Assembly: GCA_016705695.1 (NCBI GenBank)
Contig: JADJLA010000001.1
Coordinates: 744,001 to 808,000 of the forward strand
Origin: Sphingobacteriaceae bacterium
GTDB taxonomy: Bacteria; Bacteroidota; Bacteroidia; B-17B0; Aurantibacillaceae
Reading direction: 5' to 3'
Length of the DNA: 64,000 nucleotides
Both the position numbers and the translations under genes were made by a program. Shown here piece by piece: positions 45,351-53,616 of this stretch; the stretch's first letter is position 1, and every line of letters begins with the position of its first letter. The notes under the pieces were generated by a model. The model saw only the letters and a program-made list of their open reading frames with translations. It did no database searches and was not told where the DNA came from.

Positions 45351-47693
45351 TTGGTTAAAAAACTCTCATATTTTGTACTTAAGTATAGATTAGCTTTCCT
45401 TATCTCAATGGTAGCTATTGCTGGTACAATGACGTATTTCGCTTCAAAAGTGGAGATATCGTACATTTTTGCCAAACTTTTACCCGAGGATGATGAGGCT
45501 AGCATTGATTATGAGAATTTTCGCAAAAAATTTGGACAAGATGGAACTATCTTATTGATCGGAATCGACAAGGATCAAATTCACTCGCTTAAAAATTATA
45601 AAGAGTGGGCCAGGCTTACCGAAAAGTTAAAAGGCGTGGCGGGAATTAAGAACGTCGCATCAATCACCAATATAAAAGATCTTGTTCTAAACGATTCGCT
45701 CGGAAAGTTCGAATTTCAAACCATGCATGGTGTTAATCCGTCTAATCAAGATGAATTAGATGATTTCTTATTCCGACTATCGAAATTGAAGTTTTATGAT
45801 GGGATGTTCTTTAATAACAAGACCAATTCTACCATCATTGCAATTACTTTTTTTGAGAAAGATCTGAACTCTAAGCGCCGATTAGAAATTGTGAGTGATA
45901 TCAAAAAACAGATCGCCAATTTCAATAAAATAACATCTGTTGAGACACATGCTTCCGGCTTGCCATTTATTCGTTCAACGATAATGATTAAAATTAGAAA
46001 TGAGATGAGTTTCTTTTTGGGTGTGGCTTTTCTAGTAACAGCTTTATTGCTTTTTATATTTTTCCGATCATTTTATCCTGTAATATTCTCCCTACTCGTA
46101 ATTGTTTTTGGTGTAGTAACAACATTAGGAACTATTGTATTATTCGGATTTAAATTATCTGTTCTTGCAGGATTGATCCCGCCTTTGATCATTGTAATTG
46201 GGGTGCCCAATTGCATCCTCATTTTAAATAAATACCATACAGAATTGGCAAGTGGCAAAGGAAAAATAGCGTCTTTACATCTTGCGCTCCAACGTGCCGG
46301 CGTTTCATTGTTCTTCGCCAATATCACAACCTCTATTGGTTTTGCTGTATTTTGCGCCATCGAAAATAGTTTATTGTTCGAATTTGGTTTGATCGCAGCG
46401 ATAAACGTAATGGCAACTTTTATTTATTCATTGGTATTGGTTCCGGTTATATTTAGTTATTTGCCTCTTCCAAAACCAAAGCATTTATTGCATCTAGATG
46501 CAAAACGTTTGCGCATCACTCTTGATAAGGTTGCCGCGATCACAACTACTAATAGAAAAGCAATATATATAATTCTTATTGCTCTTTGTACTCTAAGCGT
46601 TTTCGGACTTTTAAAGATAAGAGCCTTTGGATATGTGGTAGATGATATTCCTAAAACCGATCTTCTAATTAGGGACATGAAATATTTTGAAAAGAGTTAC
46701 GGTGGTGTTCTCCCTTTTGAAATTACGATAGATAGTAAAAAGGAGAAAGGAATATTTGCCAATAACGCTCGTGTGCTTTATAAGATAAATCGAGCACAGC
46801 GAATGTTAAGTCAATATCCTGAGTTATCAAAGCCATTATCAATTGCTGAAGGGATAAAGTTCATGTATCAAACGTATAAAGGGGGAGATGAGAAGTTCTA
46901 TAAGCTCCCAAGTGTTACTGATCTAAAAACAATTGCAGAATATGTAAAGACAGAGAACGAGAAGAAGAATCAGTTGTCGAGCTTTTTAGATAGCACTCAG
47001 CAAAACACTCACATTTCGATTTTAGTGGCCGATGTTGGATCAACTCGAATGAAAGAATTGGCTTCAAATTTGAAATTGCGTTTAGATTCTATTTTTAATT
47101 TTGATGATGAAGCAAATAAGTGGATGGCCGATTCATCGCAAGTAGATGTAAAGGTTACAGGAAATAGCATTGTGTTTTTAAAGGGAAATGATTTTTTGGT
47201 AAATAATCTGGTGGAAAGTGTTGTGTTGGCAATTATATTGATCATGATATTCATGCTCACGCTTTTCACATCATTTAGAATGATCTTGATCTCAACCATT
47301 CCTAGTCTTGTGGCTCTGATAATTACTGCCGGTTTAATGGGCTTTGTTGGCATTCCGTTGAAGCCAAGCACTATTTTGGTGTTTAGTATAGCATTTGGTA
47401 TAAGCAGCGATGGCACATTATATTTTCTCACTAAATACAGACACGAGATCCGAAAAAACAAATTAAGCATAGGCGATGCCGTGCGCATTACTATTTCTGA
47501 AACCGGTGTTAGCATGATATATACCGCTCTTGTATTATTCTTTGGTTTTGGAATGTTTGCTTTATCAGGCTTTGGTGGCACTCAAGCTCTCGGAATATTG
47601 ATCTCATTCACGCTTATTGTAGCCTATTGCGCTAATCTTATTTTACTTCCTGCCTTCTTGCTTTCTCTCGTTAAAAAGACCAACCATGCGTAA
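45351..47693 (+). CDS. RND/MMPL-family exporter
   Basis: A 780-residue transporter with the two-fold RND arrangement: one N-terminal helix, a soluble loop, five helices including LSVLAGLIPPLIIVIGVPNC, then the repeat with helix 7, a second loop and GFGMFALSGFGGTQALG near the C-terminus. It starts at TTG, directly after an in-frame stop, and no ATG is available before residue 20. The MMPL type is thought to move lipids or hopanoids to the outer membrane. The next gene, overlapping its end by 8 bp, encodes a likely outer-membrane partner. Confidence 0.88.
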   Translation: MVKKLSYFVLKYRLAFLISMVAIAGTMTYFASKVEISYIFAKLLPEDDEASIDYENFRKKFGQDGTILLIGIDKDQIHSLKNYKEWARLTEKLKGVAGIKNVASITNIKDLVLNDSLGKFEFQTMHGVNPSNQDELDDFLFRLSKLKFYDGMFFNNKTNSTIIAITFFEKDLNSKRRLEIVSDIKKQIANFNKITSVETHASGLPFIRSTIMIKIRNEMSFFLGVAFLVTALLLFIFFRSFYPVIFSLLVIVFGVVTTLGTIVLFGFKLSVLAGLIPPLIIVIGVPNCILILNKYHTELASGKGKIASLHLALQRAGVSLFFANITTSIGFAVFCAIENSLLFEFGLIAAINVMATFIYSLVLVPVIFSYLPLPKPKHLLHLDAKRLRITLDKVAAITTTNRKAIYIILIALCTLSVFGLLKIRAFGYVVDDIPKTDLLIRDMKYFEKSYGGVLPFEITIDSKKEKGIFANNARVLYKINRAQRMLSQYPELSKPLSIAEGIKFMYQTYKGGDEKFYKLPSVTDLKTIAEYVKTENEKKNQLSSFLDSTQQNTHISILVADVGSTRMKELASNLKLRLDSIFNFDDEANKWMADSSQVDVKVTGNSIVFLKGNDFLVNNLVESVVLAIILIMIFMLTLFTSFRMILISTIPSLVALIITAGLMGFVGIPLKPSTILVFSIAFGISSDGTLYFLTKYRHEIRKNKLSIGDAVRITISETGVSMIYTALVLFFGFGMFALSGFGGTQALGILISFTLIVAYCANLILLPAFLLSLVKKTNHA

Positions 47694-48946
47694 ATTGTTT
47701 TTTATTTTATCAAATTCTGATTTCATTTGATTCTTTTCATGCACAGGATTCAACTGTAGTAAGAAAGGACCTTCCGAATTTATTTATGGATTGTGAATTT
47801 TGCGCACCACAATTTTTTAAGCAAGAGATAACGTATGTGAATTTTGTTCGCGACAGAAGACTGGCGGATATTTACATGCTGGGCACCGCTAATTTTAATG
47901 CAGGTGGAGCGGCCGTGCTTACTTTGTATTTTGTTGGCGAAAATAAATTCAAAGGCCAAAATGATACACTTGTTTATAAAACAGTGCCGAACATGGCCGA
48001 TGCAGAAGCCCGCGAAGGTTTATTGAGCACAGTAAAACAGGGGCTTTTGAAATATATTGTAAAGACCGATCTCCTTAAAAAGATAGATTATACCATTGAC
48101 GTTGGAGAACAAGAGCAAAATGGTAAAGTGAAAGATAAATGGAATTATTGGGTGTTTAACATCAATGCGAATGTGGATGGGAGCGCTAGTTCGTATCAAA
48201 GCGATTTTAACTTAAATGGAAATTTGAATGCGAACCGTACTACCGAAAAGTTAAGAGTAGAAACCGGAGGTTGGTACAGCTTGAACAAACAAAAATTTGT
48301 GATCGACGATAGTACAACGGTAACAGGCTTGCAAAGTAATTTAGGTAGCTTTCATTTAATGGCATTTACACTTGGTAAGCATTGGGCAGCCGGACATTTT
48401 GCCACGTACTTTCAATCTACACAAAATAATTTAAGAAATAGTTACAGTTATTATCCGGGAATAGAATATAATGTATTTAGTTACGCTGAAGCAGGAAGAA
48501 GACAATTGCGATTTATTTACCGACTGGCGCGCGCTATCAGGATTATTTTGAAACAACAGTGTACAATAAAAAAAAGCGAGTTGTACGGGCTTCATTCGTT
48601 TGTTGTGCAGTGGAGTCAAATAGAAAAATGGGGAAATTTATATTTAAGTGCCGGAGGCTGGCATTATTTTAATTATCCTAAAAATTACAGCGCTTCTATT
48701 TATCCATCCATCAATTTTAATCCTTTAAAGGGATTGCGTCTTGGATTATGGTGTGGATTTAGTATTGTAAATGATCAGTTCTTTCTTAGAAAAGCCGAGG
48801 CTTCGGCGAATGAGATCCTTTTAGAGCAAGTAAAATTAAAAACAGATTATAATTATAATTACGGATTCAATATCAATTATACCTTTGGTTCAAAGTATAA
48901 TAATATAGTTAACGTAAGATTTAATTTGGATGATAATTATTGGTAA
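47686..48946 (+). CDS. Outer-membrane beta-barrel-like protein, with frame breaks
   Basis: The bulk is a 386-residue frame from 47786 (MDCEFCAPQFFKQEITYVNFVRD) with aromatic-rich beta strands to a terminal W, as in outer-membrane barrels. It lacks a signal peptide in that frame. If one T of the T6 run at 47698-47703 is dropped, the ATG at 47686 reads MRKLFLFYQILISFDSFHAQ, a fitting signal peptide. At 48526-48575 the frame RLARAIRIILKQQCTIKKSEL looks off, whereas the neighbouring frame gives GARYQDYFETTVYNKK; two opposite one-base changes (a G lost near 48526, an A extra in A8 at 48568-48575) restore it. It overlaps the MMPL exporter by 8 bp, suggesting a joint transport system. Confidence 0.75.
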
Positions 48947-49933
48947 TTAAATACCTAACCATTCTTTAGCTGCACCACTAAACACCAATTCTTTTTCTTT
49001 GTCACTCATTGGTGTTTTGTGAACTAATTCGCCCGGAATTGCTTCTCCCAAAGGAAAAGGATAATCGCTTCCCTGCATAACACGATTTGCGCCACATTGT
49101 TTAATGGTGTATTGCAACATTTCTGTATCGCATACATGGCTATCAACCCAAAACTGACCCAAATAACTTTTCGGATTTTTTCTATTGTCGATCGCAACTA
49201 GGTCAGGACGGCAATCCCAACCATGTTCAATTCGTCCGAGTGTTGGAAGTAATGATCCTCCACCATGCGCAAAACACACTTTTAATTTTTTGAATCTTTC
49301 AAACACACCTCCAAATATCATACTGCATGCTGCTCTGCTAATTTCTGCAGACATACCAACTAACCAAAGCAACCAATATTTACTCATGTGTTCCTGACCC
49401 ATCATTTGCCATGGATGAATTAAAATGGCAGCGTTCAATTGTTCGCACGCGGCATAAAAATCAAAGAACTGTTGTTCGTTCAAATTCAAATTATTGATGT
49501 TGCTTCCTATTTGCACACCTTTGTATCCTAATTTCATGCAACGCTCTAATTCTTTAATGGCAAGCTTTGTATCTTGCATTGGTACAGTAGCTAAACCAAT
49601 AAATTTATCAGGGTATTGATTTACGGTTGCAACAATATCATCGTTTAAGAACTCACTTAAAACTAAACAATCATCCGGCTTTGCATTGTAACTAAACATC
49701 ACAGGAATAGTGCATATCACTTGTTTATCAACTCCGTGTGCTGTCATTTCTTTAATGCGCAATTCTGCATCCCAACAATTCGCTAAGATCTCTCTAAAGC
49801 GTTTGCTTCCTTGCATCATCCATGCTTTTCCCGGTTCATGGTGTTCTAAATGAATAAAATCTCCATATCCAAATTGTTTTGAAAAATCAGGAAGATTTTT
49901 AGGAATGATATGTGTGTGAACGTCGATGATCAT
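48947..49933 (-). CDS. ACMSD-like amidohydrolase (aminocarboxymuconate-semialdehyde decarboxylase)
   Basis: A 328-residue amidohydrolase with metal ligands in VDVHTHIIPK (HxH) at the N-terminus, HPWQMMGQ near residue 175, FAHGGGS near residue 223 and the Asp in GSDYPFPLGE near residue 293. NCWDAELRIKEMTAHGV and ERIEHG-like GRIEHGWDCRPDL match ACMSD closely along the whole length. The enzyme removes CO2 from alpha-amino-beta-carboxymuconate semialdehyde in tryptophan/kynurenine breakdown. No other kynurenine gene is in the window, so the pathway is not shown here. Confidence 0.85.
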   Translation of the reverse strand: MIIDVHTHIIPKNLPDFSKQFGYGDFIHLEHHEPGKAWMMQGSKRFREILANCWDAELRIKEMTAHGVDKQVICTIPVMFSYNAKPDDCLVLSEFLNDDIVATVNQYPDKFIGLATVPMQDTKLAIKELERCMKLGYKGVQIGSNINNLNLNEQQFFDFYAACEQLNAAILIHPWQMMGQEHMSKYWLLWLVGMSAEISRAACSMIFGGVFERFKKLKVCFAHGGGSLLPTLGRIEHGWDCRPDLVAIDNRKNPKSYLGQFWVDSHVCDTEMLQYTIKQCGANRVMQGSDYPFPLGEAIPGELVHKTPMSDKEKELVFSGAAKEWLGI

Positions 49934-49946
49934 AGTGTAAAATTAC

Positions 49947-50480
49947 TTATTCCGCATTAAAGAAACTAAAATTTACGTTTCCGTACTTACGATGTTGAGA
50001 AAAACGTGAAAGATGTTCCAGCTTTGTTCTTGGTCCGTGTTCAATGATGAGCATTCCGTTTTCCTTTAGTAAACCATGTTCAAATACGAGTTGATGGATC
50101 TCTTCTAAATTTGCAATATCGTAAGGAGGATCGGCAAAAATAATATGGTATTTCTTTTTAGTTTCCTTTAAGAGTTTAAATACATCTCCTTTCATTGCAT
50201 TTATGGATAGATCAAATTTTGAAGCGGTTTGCTTCAAAAAATTAACGCATGAAAAATTATTGTCTATTGCAGTAATGTCCTTACACCCTCGCGAAGCAAA
50301 TTCAAGAGAAATATGTCCTGTTCCCGAAAAAAGATCCAGCAAAGATGTTTCCTCAAAATCAATTTTGTTGTTGAGGATATTAAAAAGGCCTTCGCCGGCA
50401 AAAGAAGTGGTAGGACGAATAGGTAATCCCTTTGGAACCTCAATATTCCTTCCGCCTAATGTGCCGCCTAAAATTCGCAC
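49947..50480 (-). CDS. rsmD: 16S rRNA (guanine966-N2)-methyltransferase RsmD
   Basis: A 177-residue methyltransferase with RILGGTLGGRNIEVPKG, LLDLFSGTGHISLEFASRG (SAM-binding loop near residue 50) and the catalytic IIFADPPYDIANL (DPPY) near residue 115. It modifies G966 of 16S rRNA. The start is GTG and overlaps the end of the DUF3822 gene upstream by 13 bases, a pairing conserved in Bacteroidota. Confidence 0.93.
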   Translation of the reverse strand: MRILGGTLGGRNIEVPKGLPIRPTTSFAGEGLFNILNNKIDFEETSLLDLFSGTGHISLEFASRGCKDITAIDNNFSCVNFLKQTASKFDLSINAMKGDVFKLLKETKKKYHIIFADPPYDIANLEEIHQLVFEHGLLKENGMLIIEHGPRTKLEHLSRFSQHRKYGNVNFSFFNAE

Positions 50481-51316
50481 AGGTGTTTATTTAAAATGCT
50501 GAAGTAAAAATGATTTGGTAATTCATCCACAGGTTTATCTAATGCTTTGCTCGACACAAAATTTACGTTGCGGATGTATTTTTTTATAAGGTCAAATAAC
50601 TCGTCGTTTGTTTTTTTGTTCCCTGCAATTTGCAAACGCAAAGTTTCTTTATTCAATTGAAACTGTTCGATAGTGAACAACAAGAAATAAAGCACATCTT
50701 CGTTAGTATCATATTTAAAGATGTTATAAAAAAGAAGGTCATTCTTTGATTTAATAATCAATTCGATGCACGACTCATGAAAATTCAAAAAAACATCGCT
50801 ATTCTTAAAATAAGGCAAATTCAAAAACAGGTCGATGCTTCCGGCCCCAATATGATCAATCTTAGCGGCCGAAAATGTCTTTTCAATAAAGGCTAAAAGT
50901 TCAAGGTCGTAGGTGTAGGTAAAATAAACCGAATTGTTAACCAAATTGGTTTGCACCGTTTTTATATCCTTAACTCCGGTATTAAACTCCAGTAATCCTT
51001 TTAAGTTTGGGTCGCTATAAGCTTGGGGCACAAGGGTAAACAAACGATTTAATACCTGAACCGACACATGATTGAATCGGTGTTTTAAAATACCGAATTC
51101 CGACAAAAAATAGCCAAGTTCATCAATAGTTTGACTTATGTTTTTTTTCTCAGGCGCAAAATCTAATGAGCAGATCTCATGTAAACTTGTATTACCATCG
51201 TTAAAAATGGCTGCTTGTATCGAATGATCCTCAATGAACAGGTAGAGGTTGAGCGTACCTTTTTGGTATGTCCTTATGGGAAAGTGTTTCCTGTTTTTAA
51301 CCTCTGTAACCTGCAT
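50468..51316 (-). CDS. DUF3822 family protein
   Basis: From the ATG at 51316 (MQVTEVKNRKHFPIR) a 282-residue protein of DUF3822 type. An ASKHA-like pattern is suggested by LYLFIEDHSIQAAIFND and the mid-protein DVFLNFHESCIELIIKSKNDLLFYNIF. Function is unknown. The linkage to rsmD is conserved in the phylum. It reads away from the leucine dehydrogenase gene; the 76-bp gap carries that gene's promoter-like site. Confidence 0.85.
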   Translation of the reverse strand: MQVTEVKNRKHFPIRTYQKGTLNLYLFIEDHSIQAAIFNDGNTSLHEICSLDFAPEKKNISQTIDELGYFLSEFGILKHRFNHVSVQVLNRLFTLVPQAYSDPNLKGLLEFNTGVKDIKTVQTNLVNNSVYFTYTYDLELLAFIEKTFSAAKIDHIGAGSIDLFLNLPYFKNSDVFLNFHESCIELIIKSKNDLLFYNIFKYDTNEDVLYFLLFTIEQFQLNKETLRLQIAGNKKTNDELFDLIKKYIRNVNFVSSKALDKPVDELPNHFYFSILNKHLCEF

Positions 51317-51344
51317 GGGAATGTAAAAGTATACCTTTTTAGGG

Positions 51345-51374
51345 TTTAAAGAAACAAAAATAACTGTACATTTG
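51345..51374 (+). promoter_or_regulatory. Candidate leucine dehydrogenase promoter
   Basis: TTTA (51345-51348), 18 bases, then a perfect TAnnTTTG box TACATTTG (51367-51374), 18 bases before the ATG at 51393. The predicted leader is only about 10 bases. Confidence 0.5.
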
Positions 51375-51392
51375 TAACCCACTGTTATTTTT

Positions 51393-52495
51393 ATGGAAAT
51401 AAAGGAATTATCTAAGACCGATTTCGCTAAGAACCCGGTAATTGCTCAAATGATGTTGAACAATCATGAGCAAGTAGTTTTTGTAATGATAATGCCACAG
51501 GTTTGAAAGCGATCATTGCTATTCACAACACTGTTTTGGGTCCTTCATTGGGCGGAACGCGTATGTGGAATTACACTAACGAAATGGAAGCTTTAAATGA
51601 TGTTCTTCGTTTATCAAGAGGAATGACCTACAAATCATCAGTAGCAGGTTTGAACCTTGGAGGTGGAAAAGCTGTTATTATTGGTGATGCCAAGAAGGTA
51701 AAATCAGAAGCATTACTTCGCAGGTTTGGAAAATTTGTAAATAGTTTAGGTGGAAAGTATATCACTGCCGAAGATGTGGCTATGAGTAGTCGCGATATGG
51801 AGATCATTCATATGGAAACAGATCACGTAAGTGGTTTGCCCGAAAATATGGGTGGAAGCGGAGATCCTAGTCCTGTTACAGCTTACGGAGTATACGTAAG
51901 TATGAAAGCAAGTGCCAAAGAAACTTGGGGATCGGATAGCTTGAGCGGAAAAAAAGTGTTGGTTCAAGGAATTGGTCATGTTGGCGAAGTGTTAGTTTCG
52001 CACTTAACTAAAGACGGAGCAAAAGTTTATATCAATGATATTAGCGAAGAGCGGATTAAAGCGGTTGCCGACAAATACAAAGCAGAATTTATTGCGGCCG
52101 ATAAAATGTTTGATCTGGATATTGATATTTATGCGCCGTGCGCTTTAGGTGCAACGGTAAATGATGATACATTAGCGAAATTAAAATGCAAGATCATTTG
52201 TGGTGCTGCGAATAATCAGTTAGCTGATGAAACTATACAAGGTGTAAGTGTAGGCAAAAAAGGAATTTTATACGCGCCTGATTTTGTTGTGAATGCAGGT
52301 GGTATCATCAACGTGTATTATGAATTAGAAGGCTATAATCGCGAAAGAGCATTGGCACACGCCGAAAAAATTTACGACACCACATATAATTTATTTCAAT
52401 TAGCAAAAAAAGAGGGAATACCAACGTATTTGGCAGCAAACAGATTGGGCGAACAACGCATCGAGGCTATTGCGCGAATTAACGCGGTGATCTAA
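51393..52495 (+). CDS. Leucine (branched-chain amino acid) dehydrogenase, frameshifted near the start
   Basis: The main frame from 51503 holds most of the enzyme: SLGGTRMWNY, SRGMTYKSSVAGLNLGGGKAVIIGD with the catalytic Lys, KVLVQGIGHVGEVLV (NAD loop) and FVVNAGGIINVYYE. The N-terminal ~28 residues are in another frame from the ATG at 51393 (MEIKELSKTDFAKNPVIAQ, then HEQVVF), which ends early at 51515. One more T in the T5 run at 51478-51482 gives VVFCNDNATGLKAIIAIHN and a full-length ~367-residue enzyme. It deaminates leucine, valine and isoleucine to 2-oxo acids with NAD. A sequencing indel is the likely cause. Confidence 0.85.
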
Positions 52496-52525
52496 GTTAC
52501 TTAATTAAAGGAAGGTTCTTTACAC

Positions 52526-53464
52526 ATGTTGAGCAGAAGATTTTTACGTATCAAAACAATGCAGGCGCTGTATTCTTATTTTAAGAATGAGAAGCCCGAT
52601 ATGAAAGTTTTTGAAAAAGAATTGTTCAAGAGTATCGATCAGGTTTATGATCTGTATTTGATCATCATTAATATTTTTGCGGGAATTTATCAAAATGAAT
52701 TACTCATCATTGATGAGAACAAAAATAAACGTTTACCTAGCAAAGAGGATCTTAATCCCAATAGAAAATTAGTATCTAATACATTATTGCTTGCAATTTA
52801 CGAGAGCGAGGAACTAAAAACTCTCATCGAAAAAAGAAAGCTTGGATCATTTATTGATAATGATATTGTTCGCCGTCTCATTGCTGAGATCAAAAAAACA
52901 CCTGAGTTTGAATCGTACGAGAAAATTGAGGCTCCAACTTTGAAAGATGATAGACATTTTTTAAATGAGGTGATCGTAAAAGTTTTGAATGAGAATGAAG
53001 TGCTGATCTCGATGTTTGAGGAAAAGAGTATTTACTGGACCGATGATCTTTACGTAGCTTATAATTTAGTTCTAAAGAATTTTGAATTGTTTGATGGTAA
53101 ATTTCGCATTTTACCATTACTGAAGGATGAAAAGGATGACGAAGAGTTTGTTTCCTTACTTTTCCAAAAAACTATCCTTTATCGCGAAGCGAATATTGAA
53201 TTGATCCAAAAGCATGTGAAGAATTGGGAACTCGATAGAATTGCAGAAATGGATATGCTTTTGATGCAAATGTGTATCACTGAATTTGCCTACCTCCCAA
53301 ATGTTCCGGTTAAGGCTTCTCTAAACGAATATATTGATATCAGTAAAGATTACAGTACTCCAAATAGTAAAGTGTTCATCAACGGCATCTTAGACAAGAT
53401 CATTTTCCAGTTAAAAGATGAAAACCGCATCCAAAAACAGGGCAGGGGCCTAAAGGAAAATTAG
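52526..53464 (+). CDS. nusB: Transcription antitermination factor NusB
   Basis: A 312-residue protein, twice the usual NusB length. It opens with MLSRRFLRIKTMQALYSYF, the NusB RNA-binding arm, has a helical middle insert, and ends in the NusB fold: VKNWELDRIAEMDMLLMQMCITEFAYLPNVPVKASLNEYIDISKDYS and NSKVFINGILDKI. The long form is standard in Bacteroidota. It binds boxA RNA with S10 for rRNA antitermination. It lies 30 bp after the leucine dehydrogenase gene and ends at a weak hairpin. Confidence 0.93.
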   Translation: MLSRRFLRIKTMQALYSYFKNEKPDMKVFEKELFKSIDQVYDLYLIIINIFAGIYQNELLIIDENKNKRLPSKEDLNPNRKLVSNTLLLAIYESEELKTLIEKRKLGSFIDNDIVRRLIAEIKKTPEFESYEKIEAPTLKDDRHFLNEVIVKVLNENEVLISMFEEKSIYWTDDLYVAYNLVLKNFELFDGKFRILPLLKDEKDDEEFVSLLFQKTILYREANIELIQKHVKNWELDRIAEMDMLLMQMCITEFAYLPNVPVKASLNEYIDISKDYSTPNSKVFINGILDKIIFQLKDENRIQKQGRGLKEN

Positions 53465-53489
53465 TCGTTAAAAACTTGCTTTTTAACGA
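53465..53489. terminator. Hairpin after nusB, weak terminator
   Basis: TCGTTAAAAA (53465-53474) and TTTTTAACGA (53480-53489) form a 10-bp perfect stem right after the nusB stop. It is AT-rich and has no separate T run on the plus strand, so its strength as a terminator is doubtful. Confidence 0.45.
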
Positions 53490-53616
53490 AAAAATTACTT
53501 ATTTTTACTCTTAATCTTAAGATTTTACGGAAATGTTAAAATTGAGGTTAAAAGCTAATAAGTATTTCCAACCATTTCTTAATTAATAACGTAGGGTCTT
53601 GTACAAATATATTTCA

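Noticed and set aside
47009..47581. 190-codon open frame opposite the MMPL exporter
   Set aside because: The plus-strand exporter is clearly coding and the opposite frame has the composition of a mirrored membrane protein.
53465..53489. Strong terminator after nusB
   Set aside because: The stem is perfect but AT-rich and lacks a T run beyond the stem, so it is listed only as a weak candidate.
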